Positions 60,120 through 64,000 of a stretch of 64,000 nt of DNA are shown here, one piece after another. The first letter of the stretch is position 1. Every line of letters begins with the position of its first letter. Source of the DNA: Phycisphaerae bacterium (GTDB taxonomy: Bacteria > Chloroflexota > Anaerolineae > 4572-78 > J111). The translations under genes and the position numbers were made by a program. The notes beneath the pieces are model-generated. The model was given only the letters and a program-made list of their open reading frames with translations, ran no database searches and was not told where the DNA came from. Location: NCBI GenBank assembly GCA_028285035.1, contig JANQQF010000053.1, positions 1 to 64,000 on the forward strand. The letters are read 5' to 3'.

Positions 60120-60144
60120 GCCCACGTTTGTGGGCTTTTATTTT
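60120..60144 (+). terminator. Intrinsic terminator 26 bp before the RACo-like gene
   Basis: GCCCAC-GTTT-GTGGGC is followed by TTTTATTTT. It may end transcription from the lipoprotein gene. Because it lies so close to the next start codon, it could also act as an attenuator of the RACo-like gene. Confidence 0.7.
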
Positions 60145-60169
60145 GTAACTGTGGGAAAAGTGATCAAAG

Positions 60170-62197
60170 ATGAGCACCAATCATAACCAAAAAACATATC
60201 GTGTTGTCTTTCAACCTTCCGGGCGTCAAGCCTCTGTTCCGGAGGGGCAAACGTTACTAGATGCAGCCCGTGAGATGGGTGTCGAGATCGAGAGTATCTG
60301 CGGCGGCCAGCAAACGTGTGGTAAATGTAAAGTGATTGCCGACTATGGCGATTTCTCTAAATATGGCATCTCCTCAAAGCAGGAAAACATCTCTCCTGCG
60401 GGGGGGGATGAAATTGATTATTGGACCAAACGTAAGCGAGACCCCGGCCAATTTCGTCTATCCTGCGCAGCTTGTGTGATGGGTGATTTAGTCATTAATG
60501 TGCCCGAAGAGAGCCAAGCCCGAAAGCAGATTGTTCGCAAAAGCGCGATTGTGCGTGAGGTAGAAATTGACCCTGCGATCCGTCAATATTATGTGAAAGT
60601 TAAGCCAGCGGAACTGGGAGACAATCGGGGTGATTGGGAGCGCTTGCAAGCGTCGCTCAAAGAGACCCACGACCTGGAAAATCTGCGAATTGATTACTTT
60701 GCCTTGCGTCATACGCAACCCCTTCTCCGCAAAGAAGATTGGGCGGTTACGGTTACCGTCTGGAACAATGAGGAAGTTATCTGCATCCAGCCCGGTTATG
60801 AAGAAGGGGCGTATGGGATGGCTGTAGACATCGGCTCGACTACTGTAGCAGGCCACTTGGTCAATCTTCGCACAGGCGAGATTTTAGCGACCGAGTCAAT
60901 GATGAACCCACAGACAACCTATGGCGAAGATTTGATGAGCCGGATTAGCTATGGGATGATGAATGACGATGGTGTGGATAAAATGCACGCGGCGATTATC
61001 GAGGCCTTGTCCACACTGATCAAACGGGCCACCCGCGCTGCCAAGCTCAAACCAGAAGATGTGGCTGAACTGGTTTTTGTCGGCAACACCGTGATGGTTG
61101 ATTTGTTGCTTGGCGTTGATCCCGTTGAGTTAGGCGGTGCGCCGTTCGCCCTAGTGACCCACGACGCGATGGATATCAAAGCGCGTGATTTGGGGATTAA
61201 AGCCGGGCTTGGTACGTACATCCATATCCTGCCCGCTGAAGCTGGTCACGTCGGGGCGGATAATATGGGAGTCGTCGTTGCTGAGTCACCTCACATTCAG
61301 GATGACATTGTATTGGTGGTTGATATTGGCACCAATGCCGAAATTTTGCTCGGCAACAAAGATCACCTCCTTTCGGCCTCTAGCCCGACCGGACCAGCCT
61401 TGGAGGGTGGGGAGATTACCCACGGGATGCGCGCTGCACCCGGGGCTATTGAGAAAATTCGTATTGATCGGGAAACCTTAATCCCGCGCTTCAAGGTGAT
61501 TGGTGAAGATCGCTGGAGCGATGAGATGCCGGATGAAGAAATTCAGGCGGCTGGGATTTGTGGCTCTGGGATGATTGATCTGATTGCCGAGCTATTCGCG
61601 TCTGGCATCATTGATCCGGGTGGAAAGTACATCCCTGATTGCCCTTCCCCCAATTTCCGCCCAACGGATCAGGTCGGTGAGTATGTCGTGGCCAAGGCTG
61701 CCCAATCTTCAACGGGCAAGGAAATTACCCTGAACCAGCAAGACATTCGCAACATTCAGTTTGCTAAAAGTGCTTTGTATACAGGAGCGCGACTGCTGAT
61801 GGAACACCGTGGTGTTGATAAGGTTGATCGGGTGCTACTGGCTGGCGGGTTTGGGGCCCACATCGACAAAACGCGAGCGATGATGATGGGGCTGTTCCCT
61901 GATTGCGATTTAGACAATGTTTATGCAGTGGGTAACTCAGCCGGCGATGGGGCTGTCCTCTGCTTGCTCAGCCGGGAGCGACGAGCCCGAGCGCAGGAAA
62001 TTGCGCGTTGGATCGATTATATTGAAACTGCGGTCGAACCAAACTTCCAAGCACTTTTTGTTGATGCCCTTGGCTTACCGCACGCCAAAGATGAGTTCCC
62101 TCATCTGAATGGGCTAATTCCTGAGCGGACTGCTGCTTCGGAAGAAAATACCAGGGAGCGACGTCGGGAAAGACGTCGGGCCAGAGGAAAGCGATAG
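60170..62197 (+). CDS. ASKHA-domain ferredoxin protein, RACo-like (reductive activator of corrinoid proteins)
   Basis: A 675-aa protein. The N-terminal ~110 residues are a plant-type [2Fe-2S] domain with cysteines in ESICGGQQTCGKCKVIADYG and LSCAACVMGDLVINVPEESQ. The ASKHA ATPase part (DUF4445 type) has YGMAVDIGSTTVAGHLVNLR, LVVDIGTNAEILLG and VLLAGGFGAHIDKTRAMMMG. The family reactivates Co(II) corrinoid proteins to Co(I) using ATP. No corrinoid protein or methyltransferase gene is nearby, so the partner must be elsewhere. The C-terminus ends in an Arg-rich tail (ERRRERRRARGKR). An intrinsic terminator lies 26 bp before the start and a perfect hairpin follows the gene. Confidence 0.85.
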   Translation: MSTNHNQKTYRVVFQPSGRQASVPEGQTLLDAAREMGVEIESICGGQQTCGKCKVIADYGDFSKYGISSKQENISPAGGDEIDYWTKRKRDPGQFRLSCAACVMGDLVINVPEESQARKQIVRKSAIVREVEIDPAIRQYYVKVKPAELGDNRGDWERLQASLKETHDLENLRIDYFALRHTQPLLRKEDWAVTVTVWNNEEVICIQPGYEEGAYGMAVDIGSTTVAGHLVNLRTGEILATESMMNPQTTYGEDLMSRISYGMMNDDGVDKMHAAIIEALSTLIKRATRAAKLKPEDVAELVFVGNTVMVDLLLGVDPVELGGAPFALVTHDAMDIKARDLGIKAGLGTYIHILPAEAGHVGADNMGVVVAESPHIQDDIVLVVDIGTNAEILLGNKDHLLSASSPTGPALEGGEITHGMRAAPGAIEKIRIDRETLIPRFKVIGEDRWSDEMPDEEIQAAGICGSGMIDLIAELFASGIIDPGGKYIPDCPSPNFRPTDQVGEYVVAKAAQSSTGKEITLNQQDIRNIQFAKSALYTGARLLMEHRGVDKVDRVLLAGGFGAHIDKTRAMMMGLFPDCDLDNVYAVGNSAGDGAVLCLLSRERRARAQEIARWIDYIETAVEPNFQALFVDALGLPHAKDEFPHLNGLIPERTAASEENTRERRRERRRARGKR

Positions 62198-62214
62198 ACT
62201 TACCTGGGTGATGA

Positions 62215-62243
62215 CTGGTGCCAAAACTGGGTTTTGGCACCAG
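62215..62243 (+). terminator. Perfect hairpin after the RACo-like gene
   Basis: CTGGTGCCAAAAC pairs with GTTTTGGCACCAG over 13 bp around a 3-nt loop, 17 bp after the stop codon. The following AATTTAAAC is not T-rich, so termination may be imperfect. Confidence 0.55.
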
Positions 62244-62320
62244 AATTTAAACAATATTGCCTTTAAGGTAACTTCCAGTTACACTTACACGATCCGAAAT
62301 TACAGAAATGTGACCGGCCT

Positions 62321-62851
62321 ATGACACAACATATTCCAAATGCGCTCACCTTGGCTCGAATCGCGGCGATTCCGATTATTGTCGCCTTAATGTTTCTCAA
62401 TGACCCAACAGCCCAACTGATTGCAGGGATCGTTTTTATACTAGCCGCCTTAACGGACTTTCTTGATGGGTATTCAGCCCGATTGCTCAATGTTGTGTCA
62501 ACCTTTGGGAAAGCCTTTGACCCCATTGCCGATAAAATGTTAGTGTTATCAATTTTGATGCTGTTAATCTACCTCAATCGGGCAGCTATCGTTCCCGCGA
62601 TTATCATTCTCTGCCGAGAAATTTTGATAACCGGTATGCGTGAGTATTTGAGCACAACTGAGCGAGGCACAATCCCAGTCTCTTGGGTGGCTAAATACAA
62701 AACCACCTTTCAACTGATTGCCCTAAGCTGCCTATTATTTTTTGGTCAAGGCCAATTTCTTGTCTGGGGGAATGTCATCCTCTGGATTGCGGCTGGGCTG
62801 ACCGTCTACTCTGGGTATGGCTATATCCGTGGGGCACTCAATAGAAACTAA
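62321..62851 (+). CDS. pgsA: CDP-diacylglycerol--glycerol-3-phosphate 3-phosphatidyltransferase
   Basis: A 176-aa integral membrane enzyme of phosphatidylglycerol synthesis. It makes phosphatidylglycerol phosphate from CDP-diacylglycerol and glycerol 3-phosphate. The CDP-alcohol phosphotransferase signature DGxxAR-x8-GxxxDxxxD is visible in LDGYSARLLNVVSTFGKAFD followed by PIADK. The N-terminus IPNALTLARIAAIPIIVALM is characteristic of PgsA, and several hydrophobic helices follow (LVLSILMLLIYLN, ILITGMREYL, VILWIAAGLTVYSGYGYI). Length is normal for the family, so the gene is complete. Confidence 0.93.
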   Translation: MTQHIPNALTLARIAAIPIIVALMFLNDPTAQLIAGIVFILAALTDFLDGYSARLLNVVSTFGKAFDPIADKMLVLSILMLLIYLNRAAIVPAIIILCREILITGMREYLSTTERGTIPVSWVAKYKTTFQLIALSCLLFFGQGQFLVWGNVILWIAAGLTVYSGYGYIRGALNRN

Positions 62852-62908
62852 CCTTTTAATTATTTTGACTTTATCCGTGTTTTTCCCATCCGTGTATAGT
62901 ATTTTCTT

Positions 62909-62942
62909 CAATCGTAAATCTAAAATCTGAAATCGTAAATCA
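62909..62942. repeat. Solo AAATCGTAAATC repeat
   Basis: CAATCGTAAATCTAAAATCT continues with GAAATCGTAAATC, between pgsA and the TlpA-TPR gene. Fourth copy of the family seen at 44617, 44958 and 47578. Confidence 0.55.
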
Positions 62943-62949
62943 ACAACAT

Positions 62950-64000
62950 TTACTCGTGGCGTAATTCCTCCAGCGTTGCCTCATCAAATGGGTTGTTTCC
63001 CTCTTTTAATTGGGTAACCCATTCGGCTCGTTTGGTGCCATACTCCTCATAAAGCCCATTTTCTTCAGACCAAGCCACAAATACCTCAAAATCTTCGATC
63101 GCCCCTTCATAGTCACCAGTTAATGCTCGGGCCACGCCTCGGCTATCCCGATTACCAGCCACCCGATTTTCTAGAGCCAGTTCAACAGCCAACTCACAAG
63201 CCTCAAGCACTAACTCTGCCTCATTCCATAGGCTGCCAAACCAACACAAATTATTCCAATCGCCCGCCGAAAGCTCGTAGGTGGGGTCCATCGCTTGGGC
63301 CTCATCATAGGCTGTCAAGGCCTCGGCAATTTGACCAGCTTCGGACAAGCTGTGCCCTTTGGCCAGCAAGCCCTCTGCCCCCGCTCGTCTCGCCTCAGCT
63401 TCTGGCTCGTCCAAACTGATGTTGGGATCAAGGGTCAAGGCATCTTCCATTTTCCCAATCGCCCCTTCAAGATCGCCTTCGGTGGCCAAATCACGCCCTG
63501 CCTCAACTAAATCCAACGCGGCCATTCGCCGCTCGCCAGCCGGGGGATCGAGCAGGCGAAGCGCTCGGCCTTCCATTTGATCCCACTCTAAAGCCCCGAC
63601 CACAGCGTCTTGAATAACGCCGTTCTCATCGATAAAGTAGCTTTGGGGAATACCTCGCATTTGGCCCAACTGCCCATACTCTGGCCCAACCGCAATCTCG
63701 GTGTCAAGCAGAATAGGGTAGGTCAATTCAAAGTGCTCGATAAAATTCGGCACTTGTTCCACCGTGTCTTCATCATCGATGGAGACCCCCACCACCACAA
63801 AACCTTGATCCTCATACTTTGCGTGCAGCTTCTGCAAATCCGGAGTCTCGGCCTGGCAAGGGCCACACCACGTCGCCCAGAAATTGAGGAGGACCACCTG
63901 CCCTTCATAATCCGACAGTGACACCGCCTCCGCCGCCGTACCAGGCAGCGTGAATTCTGGTGCCGTTGCCCCAATTGCCAAATTCGGTATCTCTGCCGCT
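62950..64000 (-). CDS. TlpA-like thiol-disulfide protein with C-terminal TPRs (5' end beyond the window)
   Basis: The frame stays open to the right edge (AEIPN before LAIGATAPEF), so the true start, probably with a signal or lipoprotein peptide, is outside. The first ~140 visible residues are a redoxin/TlpA domain: APEFTLPGTAAEAVSLSDYE, LLNFWATWCGPCQAETPDLQ with the CGPC active site, and GIPQSYFIDENGVI. Residues about 150-340 form TPR repeats (LEGAIGKMEDALTLDPNISL, IAEALTAYDEAQAMDPTYEL, YEGAIEDFEVFVAWSEENGL). TlpA proteins reduce disulfides outside the cytoplasm. The TPR extension suggests protein partners. Confidence 0.85.
   Translation of the reverse strand, partial: AAEIPNLAIGATAPEFTLPGTAAEAVSLSDYEGQVVLLNFWATWCGPCQAETPDLQKLHAKYEDQGFVVVGVSIDDEDTVEQVPNFIEHFELTYPILLDTEIAVGPEYGQLGQMRGIPQSYFIDENGVIQDAVVGALEWDQMEGRALRLLDPPAGERRMAALDLVEAGRDLATEGDLEGAIGKMEDALTLDPNISLDEPEAEARRAGAEGLLAKGHSLSEAGQIAEALTAYDEAQAMDPTYELSAGDWNNLCWFGSLWNEAELVLEACELAVELALENRVAGNRDSRGVARALTGDYEGAIEDFEVFVAWSEENGLYEEYGTKRAEWVTQLKEGNNPFDEATLEELRHE

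Overview
Organism. No rRNA or clear taxonomic marker is present, so this is inference. The AT-leaning composition, the lipoprotein with a long Pro/Thr 'TPTPTDTPT'-type linker, the TlpA-TPR protein, the RACo-like ASKHA ferredoxin and the Pnkp/Hen1 RNA-repair genes together look most like an uncultured Chloroflexota (Anaerolineae-like) bacterium.

Layout. (1) Position 1-23,765, all minus strand: a long apparent operon. It reads from two collagen-like proteins (23,765 to 22,164) through a 232-aa protein, a 989-aa protein, an EEP-fold phosphodiesterase and a 3,163-aa giant protein, into four glycosyltransferase (GT) genes that carry about seven GT domains and one FkbM methyltransferase domain. Junctions are tight: TAATG overlaps, an 8-bp overlap and gaps of 3-4 bp. 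The left edge holds the first codons of another leftward gene. (2) 24,587-40,462, minus strand: a second, diverged copy of the same cassette in the same order (collagen-like, 245 aa, an extra GT, 974 aa, EEP, 3,174-aa giant). Long AT-rich gaps lie on both sides, and related sequences at about 24.54 kb and 41.16 kb bracket it. (3) 41.3-42.4 kb: a plus-strand FkbM methyltransferase and a decayed glyoxalase/VOC copy. (4) 42.5-52.3 kb: catabolic and detoxification genes, namely a FadJ-like protein, a thiolase, a CoA-transferase, a membrane protein, a VOC protein, an aldolase-like protein, and an MhqD/MhqO-like esterase-dioxygenase pair facing a TetR gene across three palindromic operators. (5) 53.1-58.4 kb: an RNA-repair locus with GNAT-Hen1-Pnkp in one operon and a convergent RlaP-like nucleotidyltransferase. 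(6) 58.9-64 kb: a lipoprotein, a RACo-like protein, PgsA and a TlpA-TPR protein cut by the right edge.

How the genes may work together. The first 40 kb is the most unusual part. Both cassettes encode collagen-like proteins rich in Gly-X-Thr. The same GPT/GAT-type triplets also occur singly or in short runs inside the giant and ~980-aa proteins, which otherwise look globular. Comparing the paralogues shows whole triplets inserted in loops. Because the GT array is translationally coupled to the giant gene, I infer that these threonines are glycosylation sites and that the cassette builds a large glycosylated structure. No component has an evident signal peptide, so assembly in the cytoplasm or a non-Sec export route is implied. 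I recognise no described system with this composition.

Small elements: two ~75-bp MITE-like repeats with TAGGAGTTACG ends, and an AAATCGTAAATC repeat family that occurs alone twice and once as inverted flanks of a decayed four-helix-bundle (S23/IVP-type) gene.
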